Assembly (NCBI RefSeq): GCF_000442275.2
Contig: NZ_KE557314.1
Span: 837,085-901,084, forward strand
Reading direction: 5' to 3'
Source: Litoreibacter arenae DSM 19593
Lineage (GTDB): Bacteria > Pseudomonadota > Alphaproteobacteria > Rhodobacterales > Rhodobacteraceae
DNA: 64,000 bases
Shown here: one piece after another, positions 8,329-18,244 of the stretch
Position numbering within the stretch: position 1 is the first letter of the stretch
Layout: every line of letters starts with the position of its first letter
The notes under the pieces: generated by a model
Database searches by the model: none
The model's input: the letters and a program-made list of their open reading frames with translations, nothing else
What the model was told of the DNA's origin: nothing
Program-made: the position numbers and the translations under genes

Positions 8329-9560
8329 GAACGATAATCCGCGTTGATGTCGATGTAGCCGTGGGTCAAGTCGCAGGTCCAGACGGTGCTTTCCCCTTTT
8401 CCCACGCCCAGATCGACGCGGATCAACAGGTCCTCACCCTTCATGTGCGCGGCGGCATCGGCCTCTACATAGGTCGGTGAGACCCAGCCGTTTTCAGCGA
8501 CCAGCACGTCGCCAAACCAGATGGAAAGTGTGTCGCGGTCGGCCTGCGCGCCGGATTTGCCGACAGCCATAACCACGCGGCCCCAGTTGGCGTCTTCACC
8601 GGCAATCGCCGTTTTGACCAAGGGGGAGTTGGCGATCGACATGCCAACCTTGCGAGCGTCGGCGTTGTCGGCTGCGCCTGACACGCGGACTTCAACGAAC
8701 TTGGTCGCGCCCTCGCCGTCGCGCACCACTTGATGCGCGAGGTCCTTCATCACGACGCCCAAGGTCCGCTCGAACGTCTCGTTCTCTTCAACATTCGCAC
8801 CGGACGTGCCGGTTGCCGCGACCAACACGCTGTCGGAGGTCGACGTGTCGCTATCCACGGTTATTGCGTTGAACGTGCCTTCGTTCTGGCGGGACACCAT
8901 GTCTTGCAGGCCCGCCTGACTGATCTTGGCGTCGGTGAATATATACACCAGCATCGTCGCCATGTCCGGTGCGATCATGCCGGAGCCTTTGGCGATGCCA
9001 GCCACCGTGACCTCTATGCCGCCGATCTCACAGGTCGCACTTGATCCCTTTGGAAACGTGTCCGTCGTCATAATCGCACGGGCCGCGTCTTCGATGCGAT
9101 CAGGCTCTAATCCAGCGGAAAGCTGGTCCAACGCGTCGGTGATCTTGCCGTGTGGCAAAGGCTCCCCGATCACGCCGGTAGAGCAGGTGTAGATATGCGA
9201 TGCAGGTATATTCAGCGTGTCGGCGGCGGCTTTGGTGATCGCTTCCACCGCTTCGAACCCGACCCGTCCGGTAAAGGCGTTCGAATTGCCGGAGTTCACC
9301 AGAAACGCGAACCCCTTGGCGTCATCCTCGACACGGCCCAGCTTCGCCTGACAGTCCAGCACGGGCGCGGAGCGGGTGGAGGACCGGGTGAAAACACCCG
9401 CCACCGCACTGCCCGCGTCCACTTGCGCCAACATCACATCTGTTCGGCCAGCATATTTGACCCCCGCGGCAACGGTCGAAAACCGGACACCGTCGATAAC
9501 GGGCAGCTTGGGAAAGCCTCCCTTCGGTGCAAGAGGGGAGACTTTGGTGATCTTGGCCAT
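8325..9560 (-). CDS. argJ: Bifunctional glutamate N-acetyltransferase/N-acetylglutamate synthase
   Basis: Cytosolic arginine-biosynthesis enzyme that moves the acetyl group from N-acetylornithine to glutamate. 411 residues, normal length. The self-cleavage site is clear: KGSGMIAPDMATML, with Thr202 as the nucleophile that becomes the N-terminus of the beta chain; the oxyanion TCSTGVIGEPLP segment lies at 125-136. Whether it also uses acetyl-CoA (bifunctional form) cannot be decided from sequence. It lies between the periplasmic PPIase gene (22 bases upstream) and mutT (4-base overlap). Confidence 0.95.
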   Translation of the reverse strand: MAKITKVSPLAPKGGFPKLPVIDGVRFSTVAAGVKYAGRTDVMLAQVDAGSAVAGVFTRSSTRSAPVLDCQAKLGRVEDDAKGFAFLVNSGNSNAFTGRVGFEAVEAITKAAADTLNIPASHIYTCSTGVIGEPLPHGKITDALDQLSAGLEPDRIEDAARAIMTTDTFPKGSSATCEIGGIEVTVAGIAKGSGMIAPDMATMLVYIFTDAKISQAGLQDMVSRQNEGTFNAITVDSDTSTSDSVLVAATGTSGANVEENETFERTLGVVMKDLAHQVVRDGEGATKFVEVRVSGAADNADARKVGMSIANSPLVKTAIAGEDANWGRVVMAVGKSGAQADRDTLSIWFGDVLVAENGWVSPTYVEADAAAHMKGEDLLIRVDLGVGKGESTVWTCDLTHGYIDINADYRS

Positions 9561-9582
9561 GATGCGAAACCTTATGTGCCGG

Positions 9583-10422
9583 TTACTTCGACAACAGGCC
9601 TACATCGCGGATAGTGGCGGGATCAACCTCGACGTCTGTTTTGACGACTTCGGCGCCGTCCGTCAGGCGGTTGATTTCGTCTTCGATCTTTTGCGCGCGC
9701 AGTTCGCGTTCGATCTCGTCGCGTACGGCGTCCAGTTCAGGCGCTTCCTTGATGCGGCTTTCCACGCGCTTGACCACGTGCCAGCCGAATTGGGTCTGGA
9801 CAGGCTCCGAAACGCCGCCATCTTCCAAAGCCAGCACTGCGTTCTCGAATTCGGGAACCATCGCGCCAGCGCCGAACCAACCCAGATCACCGCCCCGCGG
9901 GCCGGTCGGGCCAGTGGATTTCTCCTTCGCCAGCTCGGCGAAATCAGCGCCGCCTTCCAGCTCGGTTATCAGCGCTTTCGCCTCGTCTTCGGTCTCCACC
10001 AAGATGTGGGCCGCGTTATACTCCATCTCTGGATCACCTTCGGCGTAGCGCTTCTTGTAGACCGCCTCAACCTCGGAAGGGTCCAGATCGGCGGTGCCGA
10101 CCTTTGCTAGAAGCTCCCCCGCCATGAAGGCCCGCATCTCGTTCTCGCGGCTCAATTCGACAGCCTTGGAGACGTCTTTTTCCATTTCCTGGCTTAGCGC
10201 GGTTTGCTGGATCAACTGCTCCAGAATGCCGTCCATCAGGACTTTGTCGTCAAGTTGCTGGTACTGTTCAGGCAGGCGCTCTTGCAGTGCGATCATGTGG
10301 CCGAGCGTAATGTCGGTGCCGTTCACGGTTGCCATGACAGTCGATGCATCTTGCGCGAGCGCAGGCATCGCGACGGTTACGGCCAAGCCGGTCGCACGAA
10401 GAAGTGTTGAAAATTTGCCCAT
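9583..10422 (-). CDS. Periplasmic parvulin-type peptidyl-prolyl isomerase
   Basis: Exported folding catalyst, 279 residues. The start ATG at 10422 follows GAGAGGACAG and yields a signal peptide (about 24 residues, ending MPALAQ). The frame is open further upstream to 10473, but that would bury the signal peptide. The middle is a SurA-N/PpiD-like helical chaperone part. The rotamase domain spans about 125-225: [57 protein letters not shown]. It is divergent from secA, which fits a role in receiving Sec substrates in the periplasm, but that is inference from position. Confidence 0.92.
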   Translation of the reverse strand: MGKFSTLLRATGLAVTVAMPALAQDASTVMATVNGTDITLGHMIALQERLPEQYQQLDDKVLMDGILEQLIQQTALSQEMEKDVSKAVELSRENEMRAFMAGELLAKVGTADLDPSEVEAVYKKRYAEGDPEMEYNAAHILVETEDEAKALITELEGGADFAELAKEKSTGPTGPRGGDLGWFGAGAMVPEFENAVLALEDGGVSEPVQTQFGWHVVKRVESRIKEAPELDAVRDEIERELRAQKIEDEINRLTDGAEVVKTDVEVDPATIRDVGLLSK

Positions 10423-10460
10423 ATTATCTGTCCTCTCAGGGGCCGCACGGGGGCGCGGCG

Positions 10461-10489
10461 TTGACACTCTCAAGGCCGCCCCTTACATC
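10461..10489 (+). promoter_or_regulatory. Possible sigma-70 type promoter for secA
   Basis: A perfect -35 hexamer TTGACA (10461-10466) is followed after 17 bases by TACATC (10484-10489), a weak -10. It points at secA and would leave a leader of about 105 bases before the ATG at 10603. I see no SecM-like arrest peptide in that leader. Confidence 0.45.
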
Positions 10490-10602
10490 GCCAAGAGGTT
10501 TGGGGCGCGCTTTGTCTTGGCAGTCGAGATATGGTGCGACGGCCTTCGGGGCAAGGTGAACCTACACACGAATTTGTCAGCCATCACACAAGGCGCGGAA
10601 TT

Positions 10603-13293
10603 ATGCTCGGTTTGGGAACCATTACGAAAAAGGTGTTCGGAACGCCGAACGACCGCAAAGTAAAGACCGTCCGCCCGCTGGTCGCCAAGATCAACGCGCT
10701 GGAGCCCGAGTTCGAGGCGCTGAGCGACGACGAAATCAAGCAACGCACCGAACAGCTCGCCATGCGGGCGCAGTCTGGCGAAAAGCTGGACGCGCTGCTC
10801 CCCGAAGCCTTCGCCAACGTCCGAGAAGCGGCCCGCCGTGCGCTGGGTCTGCGTGCGTTCGACACACAGTTGATGGGCGGCATCTTCCTGCACCAAGGCA
10901 ACATCGCGGAGATGAAAACCGGCGAGGGCAAGACCCTCGTGGCGACCTTCCCCGCCTATCTGAACGCGCTGTCCGGCAAAGGCGTGCATATCGTGACGGT
11001 GAACGACTACCTCGCCAAGCGTGACGCGGAATGGATGGGCAAGGTCTATAGCGCGCTGGGTCTGACTACGGGTGTTATCTACCCGCAGCAGCCCGACGGT
11101 GAGAAGAAAGACGCCTACGCGGCAGACATCACCTACGCGACCAACAACGAGTTGGGCTTCGACTATCTACGCGACAACATGCGCTCCAACCTGTCCGAAA
11201 TGGCGCAGCGTGGCCATAACTACGCGATTGTCGATGAAGTTGACTCGATCCTTATCGACGAGGCGCGGACGCCGCTCATTATTTCCGGCCCGTCCGACGA
11301 CCGCTCCAACCTGTATCTGACCATAGACAAGCTGATCCCCGAGCTGACCGAAGAGCACTACAAGCTCGACGAGAAAACCCGCGTGGTCACCATCACCGAT
11401 GAAGGCAACGATTTCATCGAGCAGCGCTTGCGCGAAATGGAATTGCTGCCCGAAGAACAATCGCTTTACGATCCTGAAAGCACCTCCCTTGTGCACCACG
11501 TCACAGAGGCGTTGAAGGCCCATAAGGCTTTCCACAAGGACAAGGACTACATGGTCCGCGACAACGAGGTCATGCTGGTCGATGAATTCACCGGCCGCAT
11601 GATGAAGGGTCGCCGTCTGTCCGGCGGTTTGCACCAAGCCATTGAGGCCAAGGAAGGCTGCCCGATCCAGCCGGAAAACATCACGCTCGCCTCCGTGACG
11701 TTCCAGAACTACTTCCGTCTTTATGACAAGCTGGCCGGTATGACCGGCACCGCCGCGACCGAGGCGGAGGAATTCGCTGAAATCTACGGTCTTGGCGTGG
11801 TGGAAATGCCCACCAACAAGCCCATCGCCCGTATTGACGAGCATGACGCGATCTACCGCACGGCCAAGGAAAAATACGAAGCTATCGTTGAGGAAATCAA
11901 GAAGGCTCACGAGACGGGCCAGCCCGTTCTGGTCGGCACCACCTCTATCGAGAAATCCGAGTTCCTGTCGCAGCTTTTGCAGCAGGCAGGTGTGCCTCAT
12001 AACGTCCTGAACGCCCGTCAGCACGAAAAAGAGGCCGAGATTGTCGGCAACGCAGGGACCTTGGGCGCAGTAACGATTGCGACGAACATGGCCGGTCGCG
12101 GGACTGACATCAAGCTGGGCGGCAATATCGACATGAAGATCATGGCCGCGCTGGAAGCCAGCCCCGACGGCGATCCGGAAGAAATCCGCGCCCGTATCGA
12201 GGCCGAGCACGTCAAAGCAGAAGAAGAGGTGAAAGCCGCTGGTGGTTTGTACGTTCTGGCCACTGAACGCCACGAAAGCCGCCGCATCGACAACCAGCTG
12301 CGTGGCCGCTCCGGCCGCCAAGGTGACCCGGGCCGCTCCAGCTTCTTCCTGTCGCTGGAAGACGACCTGATGCGTATTTTCGGGTCGGAGCGTCTGGACA
12401 AGATGTTGTCCACGCTGGGCATGAAAGAGGGTGAAGCCATTGCCCACCCCTGGGTGAACAAGTCGCTGGAAAAGGCGCAGGCGAAGGTTGAAGGCCGCAA
12501 CTTCGACATCCGCAAGCAGCTGCTGAAATATGATGACGTTATGAACGACCAGCGGAAGGCTATTTTCGGCCAGCGCATGGAGATCATGGAAGCCGACGAG
12601 GTCGGCGAGATCGCACAGGACATGCGCCATCAGGTGATCGACGATCTGGTCGACCAGCACATTCCCGCCAAAAGCTATGCCGACCAGTGGGATACGCAGG
12701 GGCTTTACGTGGCCGTCATGGAAACCCTTGGCATCGACGTTCCTGTCATCGCGTGGGCCGAGGAGGAAGGCGTCGACGATGGCGACATCCGCGAACGGCT
12801 CTACGAGGCGTCGGACAAGTTCATGGCCAAGAAAGCTGCGGATTTCGGTCCCGAGCAGATGCGCAACATCGAAAAGCAGCTTTTGCTGCAAACCATCGAC
12901 GGCAAGTGGCGCGACCACCTGCTGAAGCTGGAGCACCTGCGCTCCGTCGTTGGCTTCCGCGGCTATGCGCAGCGTGATCCGCTGAACGAATACAAGACCG
13001 AGAGCTTCCAGCTGTTCGAAAGCATGCTCGACAGCCTGCGGCAGGATGTGACCGAGAAGCTGTCGAAGGTGCGCCCGCTGAGCGAGGAAGAGCAAAAGCA
13101 ACTTTTGCAGCAGTTCATGGCGCAACAAAACGGCGGTCAGCCTGTAGAGGAGCTTGAGGCGGAGCATGAAGATGTCGCAGCGCCGGGGTTCGATGAGAAC
13201 GACCAAGCCACTTGGGGCAATCCGGGGCGCAATTCGCCCTGTCCTTGTGGGTCGGGCAAAAAGTTCAAACACTGCCACGGCCAGTTGGCTTAG
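10603..13293 (+). CDS. secA: Preprotein translocase ATPase SecA
   Basis: Motor of the Sec export pathway; binds SecYEG at the inner membrane and drives unfolded preproteins through it. 896 residues from ATG at 10603 (an upstream frame extension to 10531 has no SecA-like residues). Seen in order: Walker [12 protein letters not shown] near 103-113, the DEAD-like [16 protein letters not shown], preprotein-binding region, [32 protein letters not shown] in NBD2, the helical wing/scaffold domain, and a C-terminal zinc-binding tail [14 protein letters not shown] that binds SecB and phospholipid. Single gene; exported proteins lie on both sides. Confidence 0.98.
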   Translation: MLGLGTITKKVFGTPNDRKVKTVRPLVAKINALEPEFEALSDDEIKQRTEQLAMRAQSGEKLDALLPEAFANVREAARRALGLRAFDTQLMGGIFLHQGNIAEMKTGEGKTLVATFPAYLNALSGKGVHIVTVNDYLAKRDAEWMGKVYSALGLTTGVIYPQQPDGEKKDAYAADITYATNNELGFDYLRDNMRSNLSEMAQRGHNYAIVDEVDSILIDEARTPLIISGPSDDRSNLYLTIDKLIPELTEEHYKLDEKTRVVTITDEGNDFIEQRLREMELLPEEQSLYDPESTSLVHHVTEALKAHKAFHKDKDYMVRDNEVMLVDEFTGRMMKGRRLSGGLHQAIEAKEGCPIQPENITLASVTFQNYFRLYDKLAGMTGTAATEAEEFAEIYGLGVVEMPTNKPIARIDEHDAIYRTAKEKYEAIVEEIKKAHETGQPVLVGTTSIEKSEFLSQLLQQAGVPHNVLNARQHEKEAEIVGNAGTLGAVTIATNMAGRGTDIKLGGNIDMKIMAALEASPDGDPEEIRARIEAEHVKAEEEVKAAGGLYVLATERHESRRIDNQLRGRSGRQGDPGRSSFFLSLEDDLMRIFGSERLDKMLSTLGMKEGEAIAHPWVNKSLEKAQAKVEGRNFDIRKQLLKYDDVMNDQRKAIFGQRMEIMEADEVGEIAQDMRHQVIDDLVDQHIPAKSYADQWDTQGLYVAVMETLGIDVPVIAWAEEEGVDDGDIRERLYEASDKFMAKKAADFGPEQMRNIEKQLLLQTIDGKWRDHLLKLEHLRSVVGFRGYAQRDPLNEYKTESFQLFESMLDSLRQDVTEKLSKVRPLSEEEQKQLLQQFMAQQNGGQPVEELEAEHEDVAAPGFDENDQATWGNPGRNSPCPCGSGKKFKHCHGQLA

Positions 13294-13378
13294 CACGTAA
13301 AAGGCCGCTATTCCGCCACAGCGATTTTTCTGCTACGGTTCTGTCATTGCAACGAGAATACTCGGCAAAGGCAGGTAA

Positions 13379-14242
13379 ATGAGCAGTATATTGAGAAGCG
13401 CGGTCGTGGCCGTGTTTTGTGGCGTCGCATCCCCAGCACTGACGGACGGGCTTCCGGCGGCGATCACGCCGCTATTTCCCAAGGCCGCGCTGCCCTCGCC
13501 TGAAGTTCCCGACACGGACATTTTGACGCTGACGCGGTTCAACGCCGCACCAGTTTCTTCGCGAGAGGTACCGGACGATATAGCCGAGGTCGTGGCGCGG
13601 CAGGCCAACATCTCGAATTTCGGGACGGCTTGCGGGCCTTCCCTGTCGGTTTCCGCCACCAGCGGCGCGATGCTTTCAGTCCGGCTGTCCGCACCATGCC
13701 TGCCCTACGATACCGTTCGGCTGGAACATGCGGGGCTGGCCTTTACCCTGCCGATGCCCATGACGGGCGAGCTGTCGTTTCTGTTGCCCGCGCTCAGCGA
13801 AACGGGATCGCTGTCCGCAACGCTATCAGACAACTCCACATTGACGGCATCGACCCCAGTGCCGGACGCGCGCGAGTTTGCACGCGTCGCGCTGCAATGG
13901 AACGGCGAGGATCATGGCGAGTTGATCGCAGAAGCCCCCAGACAGCTTGACGGTCAAATGTTCCGTATTGGCCAGTCCCTCGACGAAAGTGGCGCGGTTC
14001 TTCAGGTATTCTCGCGTCGGATCGACGATCTGGCGGCGTCCGGCGTCGTCCGTCTGTCGATGCGCACGCGCGTCACGACGGCCAATTGCGACACCGGCCA
14101 AACCGCCCGTGTGCGCCGTGTCGTGCCGCATGAGCCGGTTTCGACCTACGATCTAAAGCTCATGGGGCAAGGGTGTGAGGCGGTAGGGCAAAGTCTTGAG
14201 TTGAAAAATGTCCTCCAAGACCTGAAACTTGCTGGAAATTAA
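13379..14242 (+). CDS. Exported protein of unknown function
   Basis: 287 residues with an N-terminal signal peptide (about 22 residues, MSSILRSAVVAVFCGVASPA then LTDG). The mature part is rich in Ser, Thr, Ala and short beta-prone stretches, with four cysteines (two near 82-103, two near 240-262) that could form periplasmic disulfides. Segments such as LSVRLSAPCLPYDTVRLEHAG and EFARVALQWNGEDHGEL suggest a beta-sandwich or beta-trefoil-like body, but I recognise no family. It lies 85 bases after secA and 13 bases before the OmpA-type gene, so the last two are probably one transcript and may act together at the cell wall. Confidence 0.8.
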   Translation: MSSILRSAVVAVFCGVASPALTDGLPAAITPLFPKAALPSPEVPDTDILTLTRFNAAPVSSREVPDDIAEVVARQANISNFGTACGPSLSVSATSGAMLSVRLSAPCLPYDTVRLEHAGLAFTLPMPMTGELSFLLPALSETGSLSATLSDNSTLTASTPVPDAREFARVALQWNGEDHGELIAEAPRQLDGQMFRIGQSLDESGAVLQVFSRRIDDLAASGVVRLSMRTRVTTANCDTGQTARVRRVVPHEPVSTYDLKLMGQGCEAVGQSLELKNVLQDLKLAGN

Positions 14243-14255
14243 GGCGGGCAATCAC

Positions 14256-15806
14256 GTGCACATCCTATGGCGCAGTTTCTGGGCGGCAGTTTTGCTTTGC
14301 GCGTCCGCAGCATCGGCTTTTGCCGATGACGTCCGGCTGACGTCTCGTGACGGCACACTTCAGATAGACGGCACCCTGCTCACCTATGACGGTGAGTTTT
14401 ACCGCGTCGAGACTATCTACGGACCGCTGACGCTTGACGGCGAAGGCGTCACTTGCGACGGGCCGGGCTGCCCAGACCTGAATGCGTTCGTCGCAGATAT
14501 ACGCATGTCCGGCACAGATCGCATGGCAGAGGTTCTTGTCCCCGCGCTTATTCAGGCCTTCGCCGCCCGGAACGGCTATTCCATTACGCGGGAGGTCACC
14601 GACGACCGCCACTCCACGTTCGCGTTGAGCGATACTGAACGCCTGCGCGCCCGTTTCTCCTTAACGTCAAGCACCACCGCAGAAGCCTACGCTGATCTCA
14701 TCGCCGAAGTGGCCGACATCGCCCTCGTCCTGCGCGAACCGCGTGAAACAGAGGTTGCCATGGCGCGTGCCGCTGCGTCGGGTGATCTGTTGAAAGGCCG
14801 TCGCGCCCGTGTCGTGGCGCTTGACGGTGTCGTAGCAATCACCGCGCCTGGACAGCCGTTGCGAAGTATCTCGCTAGAGCAGATGGCGGCCGCCATGTCG
14901 GGGGATGCTGCACGCTGGTCCGATATCGGTGGCGCTGATATTCCGATCATCAGACACTTGCCAGCGCCGCATTCCGGTTTGCTAGAGACATTCGAAGACC
15001 GGGTCTTAACGCCGAACAAGTTATCTGTTCAGGAAGGCGCGACGTATCATACATCGCTGAAAGATCTTGCCGACCGCGTGGCGGGCGACACATTTGCCAT
15101 TGGTCTGACCACGCTCAGCGAGACCGGAAACGCCATTCCCTTGCGCGTTGCCGGCAACTGCGGTTTCGAGACCAATGCCACGCTGGCCGCATTGCGCACA
15201 GAGGACTATCCCCTGACGCTCCCACTGATGCTTTATACACCGGCGCGCCGCTTGCCGCTAATTGGGCGGGAGTTTCTGAACTTCACCCAAGACCCTGCCG
15301 CTGATCTTGTGATCCGACGTGCGGGATTCGTGGATCAGGCGATTACCACGACGCGGTTCGACGATCAGGGCGACCGCTTGGCGCACGCGATCTCGCAGGC
15401 TGGGCCGGAGGTGTCGCTCGAAGATCTGCAAAACATGGTAGGCGCCTTGCGCGACCGCGACCGGCTATCCACGACCTTTCGCTTCACCGGCGGCACGCGG
15501 TTGGACGTGCAATCGCAGGAGAACATCATTCGGCTGGCCCGCGCGCTTGAGACCGGATCTTTCAACGAACGCGACCTCTTGCTGGTCGGTTTCAGCGACG
15601 GGGAAGGCCCCGCGGCGCCAAATCTGATCCTGTCCCGGAAACGTGCGCGAACGGTGCTGCGCTTGCTGAAAGAGGCGGCCCCTGACGCAGATTTCAAGCG
15701 CATCAAGTTGCATACGGATGCTTTTGGAGAGGCGTTGCCGATGGCTTGCGACGATACGGAATGGGGGCGCGCAATCAATCGGCGCGTAGAGGTTTGGCTT
15801 AAATAG
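14256..15806 (+). CDS. PstS-like substrate-binding domain fused to OmpA-type peptidoglycan-binding domain
   Basis: 516-residue exported protein. I chose GTG at 14256 (AAGGCGGG upstream), giving a signal peptide ending AASAFA; a TTG at 14229 overlapping the previous gene is possible. Three parts follow: about 25-90, a domain with LTSRDGTLQIDGTLLTYDG and two cysteines; about 90-380, a periplasmic binding fold like phosphate-binding PstS (DIALVLREPR, VALDGVVAITAPGQPLRSISLEQM, YPLTLPLMLYTP, IGREFLNFTQDP); and about 385-516, an OmpA C-terminal domain (LLLVGFSDGEGPA, LSRKRARTVLRLL, ending NRRVEVWLK). Expected to be periplasmic and anchored to peptidoglycan. The ligand is unknown. There is no ABC transporter gene beside it. 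Confidence 0.85.
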   Translation: MHILWRSFWAAVLLCASAASAFADDVRLTSRDGTLQIDGTLLTYDGEFYRVETIYGPLTLDGEGVTCDGPGCPDLNAFVADIRMSGTDRMAEVLVPALIQAFAARNGYSITREVTDDRHSTFALSDTERLRARFSLTSSTTAEAYADLIAEVADIALVLREPRETEVAMARAAASGDLLKGRRARVVALDGVVAITAPGQPLRSISLEQMAAAMSGDAARWSDIGGADIPIIRHLPAPHSGLLETFEDRVLTPNKLSVQEGATYHTSLKDLADRVAGDTFAIGLTTLSETGNAIPLRVAGNCGFETNATLAALRTEDYPLTLPLMLYTPARRLPLIGREFLNFTQDPAADLVIRRAGFVDQAITTTRFDDQGDRLAHAISQAGPEVSLEDLQNMVGALRDRDRLSTTFRFTGGTRLDVQSQENIIRLARALETGSFNERDLLLVGFSDGEGPAAPNLILSRKRARTVLRLLKEAAPDADFKRIKLHTDAFGEALPMACDDTEWGRAINRRVEVWLK

Positions 15807-15809
15807 AGC

Positions 15810-16559
15810 CTATATCAGCCCGTTTGAGCGGAACGAGTAACTGCCACCACCCCCTATAATCAGATGGTCATGCAAGACCAATCCCAACGCATCGACGCCT
15901 TGGCGAACCTTGCGCGTCATTGCGATGTCATCCTCCGATGGCGACGCATCGCCGGACGGATGGTTGTGAACGAGGATCAGGGCAGAGGCGTTGAGTTCCA
16001 GCGCCCGCTTCACGACCTCCCGCGGATAAACCGGAACATGGTCGACGGTGCCGGTTTGCAGCGCCTCATCTGCGATCAAGCGGTTCCGTCGATCCAGAAA
16101 CAGCACCCGAAACTGCTCCCGCTCCATATGGGCCATCTTGGTGCGGCAATAGTCCAGCAACGCATCCCATGATGAAAGCACGTCGCGGTTCATCACCCTT
16201 GTGCGGGCCATTGATTGCGCGGCGGCTTCCACAATCTTCAACTCCTGAATGACGCTTGTGCCGACGCCTTGCACCGATGTAAGGCGATTGGCGGATGCGG
16301 ATATCACTCCGTTGAAATCTCCGAACGTCTCTAGCAGGCGCCGCGCCAAAGTCCGCACCTCGCGCCTTGGGATTGCGCGGAACAGGACCAATTCCAGCAA
16401 CTCGGACTCAGGCGTCGCGTCGCCACCTGCCAAAAGAAACCGTTCCCGCACGCGTTGGCGGTGCCCGTGTTGTTCCGCTTCGCGGGCGCGGGCAGTTGAA
16501 ATGCGGTGCGGATGAAAGCCTGGCAGGGCGTCCGGCAGATGGGTCTGATGCAGCGTCAT
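15810..16559 (-). CDS. radC: RadC-family JAB-domain protein
   Basis: 249 residues. The N-terminal third has a helix-hairpin-helix region (LVLFRAIPRREVRTLARRLLE, LTSVQGVGTSVIQELKI, about 57-110). The C-terminal half is the JAB/MPN metalloprotease-like domain with HNHPSGDASPSEDD, giving metal ligands His198, His200 and Asp210 or Asp211. Although called a DNA repair protein, its biochemical role is unsettled; it is often tied to competence and mobile DNA. An exact TTAA-N7-TTAA motif lies 24 bases upstream, suggesting control by CtrA. It follows map on the same strand with a 34-base gap. Confidence 0.92.
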   Translation of the reverse strand: MTLHQTHLPDALPGFHPHRISTARAREAEQHGHRQRVRERFLLAGGDATPESELLELVLFRAIPRREVRTLARRLLETFGDFNGVISASANRLTSVQGVGTSVIQELKIVEAAAQSMARTRVMNRDVLSSWDALLDYCRTKMAHMEREQFRVLFLDRRNRLIADEALQTGTVDHVPVYPREVVKRALELNASALILVHNHPSGDASPSEDDIAMTRKVRQGVDALGLVLHDHLIIGGGGSYSFRSNGLI

Positions 16560-16582
16560 GCGATCAGATCAGACGATTCGAC

Positions 16583-16597
16583 TTAATTGTGGGTTAA
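16583..16597. promoter_or_regulatory. CtrA-type binding site upstream of radC
   Basis: TTAA (16583-16586), seven bases TTGTGGG, TTAA (16594-16597): the full CtrA half-site pair found in Alphaproteobacteria. It lies 24-38 bases upstream of the radC ATG, and its right half overlaps the map stop codon. It is the only such pair I noticed in the non-coding gaps of the window. Confidence 0.55.
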
Positions 16598-17415
16598 GCG
16601 GTCTGATAGGTCGGGTGAAACTTGCCGCCCGGAGACAGGGTAAAGATCTGGCACCCGTCCGCCGTCACCCCGATGGAGTGCTCGAACTGCGCCGACAGCG
16701 ACTTGTCGCGGGTCACGGCCGTCCAGTCGTCGGCCAACACCTTGGTCTCTGGTCGACCAATATTTACCATCGGCTCGATGGTGAAGAACATGCCCTCTTC
16801 CAACACCGCGCCAGTGCCGGGGCGACCGTAGTGCAGCACGTTGGGCGGCGCATGAAACACGCGTCCCAGCCCGTGCCCACAGAAGTCGCGCACCACCGAC
16901 ATGCGCTGGCTTTCGACATAGGTCTGAATGGCGTGGCCGATATCACCGAACGTATTGCCGGGTTTGACCGCTTCGATGCCTTTGAATAGTGCGTCGTGGG
17001 TCACTTGAATCAACCGCTCCGCCTTGCGGTTCGGCTTGCCTGCAACATACATGCGGCTGGTGTCCCCGAACCATCCGTCCACGATCACGGTGACGTCGAT
17101 ATTGAGGATATCGCCTTGCTTCAGCACTTTCGGGCCGGGGATGCCGTGGCAGACGACATGGTTCACACTGATGCAACTGGCGTGCTGATAGCCTTTGTAG
17201 CCGATCGTCGCTGACTTGGCGCCTGCGTCCTCGACCATCTTTGTGATCGCCTCGTCAAGAGCCTCAGTCGAAGTGCCAGGCTGCACAAGGTCGACCATAT
17301 TATCCAAAATCTGCGCGGCCAGTTCGCCAGCTTTGTCCATGCCCGCAAAATCTACGTCATCGTAGATGCGAATGCCTTGCTTGGTGATGCGGCCTTTATG
17401 GGTCGAGTCGTCCAC
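16594..17415 (-). CDS. map: Methionine aminopeptidase type I
   Basis: Removes the initiator methionine from nascent proteins whose second residue is small. 273 residues, normal for type Ia. The pita-bread fold marks are present: HGIPGPKVLKQGDILNIDVTV with the first Asp ligand, WFGDTSRMYV with the second, RDFCGHGLGRVFHAPPNV with the ligand His, FTIEPMVNIG with the first Glu, and SAQFEHSIGVT with the second Glu. It stands between sfsA (48 bases upstream) and radC (34 bases downstream), all on the minus strand. Confidence 0.96.
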   Translation of the reverse strand: MDDSTHKGRITKQGIRIYDDVDFAGMDKAGELAAQILDNMVDLVQPGTSTEALDEAITKMVEDAGAKSATIGYKGYQHASCISVNHVVCHGIPGPKVLKQGDILNIDVTVIVDGWFGDTSRMYVAGKPNRKAERLIQVTHDALFKGIEAVKPGNTFGDIGHAIQTYVESQRMSVVRDFCGHGLGRVFHAPPNVLHYGRPGTGAVLEEGMFFTIEPMVNIGRPETKVLADDWTAVTRDKSLSAQFEHSIGVTADGCQIFTLSPGGKFHPTYQTA

Positions 17416-17463
17416 GTCTCACTCCGATATTTGTTGTCGGCACATATAATGCGCCGTGCCGTG

Positions 17464-18198
17464 TTACGCCACCCTTGGGCCGCTTTGTGGATCAGGGCCA
17501 ATTGGGAGAGCGTTTGCAAGTGTGATCCCATCCGGCGAGATATGGCTGGCATAGCAAATCATCTCAACCCCGTTCGCGCGGGCTAGGTCGAAGGTTTGGG
17601 CGTAGTTAGGGTCTAAATCAGTCGCCATTCGCAGCTTGCCGCAGTCTGTCCGGCTCACCAGATAGAGCATTACCGCCCGTGCGCCGGCTTGGGCGACTTC
17701 GATCAGCTCCTGCAAGTGTTTCGCACCCCGCGCGGTGACGCAGTCAGGAAACTCTGCCCAATCACCCTCGCGCCGGAGAGTGACGCTTTTGACTTCGACA
17801 TATGCGTCGGGTAGGCCGTCTTGCGAAAGCATGAAATCCACACGGCTACCGGTTCCATACGCAACTTCCGGCCGCACATTGCGATAGTTGGAAAGCTCCG
17901 AAATCTGCCCTGCCAGCAGCGCTTCCTTCACCACGCGGTTTGGCAAACCGGTATCTACACAAGCGAAATGACCACCTGACAGCTCCGCAAACCGCCAGCC
18001 GTATTTCAGTTTCTTGCGTGGGTCGTCGTTCGGCTCCAGCCAAACGCGGGTCCCGTCACCCTTCAATCCCAGCATCGCGCCGGGGTTTGGGCAATGGGCG
18101 GTGACCTCCTCGCCTGTGTCTTCCAGTACGACATCGGCCAGAAACCGTTTGTAGCGGCGGATCAGGCGGGCGGGGATAAGTGGGGTTTGAAAGCGCAT
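17464..18198 (-). CDS. sfsA: Sugar fermentation stimulation protein homologue SfsA
   Basis: 244 residues, full length for the family. Typical segments are visible: an OB-like N-terminus (RFLADVVLEDTGEEVTAHCPNPGAML), then the nuclease-like domain with GSRVDFMLS and DAYVEVKSVTL, and PDCVTARGAKHLQELIEVAQAGARAVMLYLVSR split over about 155-190. The family binds DNA non-specifically in E. coli and has a restriction-endonuclease-like core; its true role is unclear. It is divergent from the CinA-type gene at 18245. Confidence 0.93.
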   Translation of the reverse strand: MRFQTPLIPARLIRRYKRFLADVVLEDTGEEVTAHCPNPGAMLGLKGDGTRVWLEPNDDPRKKLKYGWRFAELSGGHFACVDTGLPNRVVKEALLAGQISELSNYRNVRPEVAYGTGSRVDFMLSQDGLPDAYVEVKSVTLRREGDWAEFPDCVTARGAKHLQELIEVAQAGARAVMLYLVSRTDCGKLRMATDLDPNYAQTFDLARANGVEMICYASHISPDGITLANALPIGPDPQSGPRVA

Positions 18199-18244
18199 GG
18201 CGCGGGCCTATACCGAAAGGCAACCGCCAATCAAGGAGCAGCCG

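Noticed and set aside
11167-13296. Open frame of 709 codons on the minus strand opposite secA
   Set aside because: It is fully antisense to a certain secA gene, its protein has no known domains, and long antisense frames are expected in GC-rich genes with low stop frequency.
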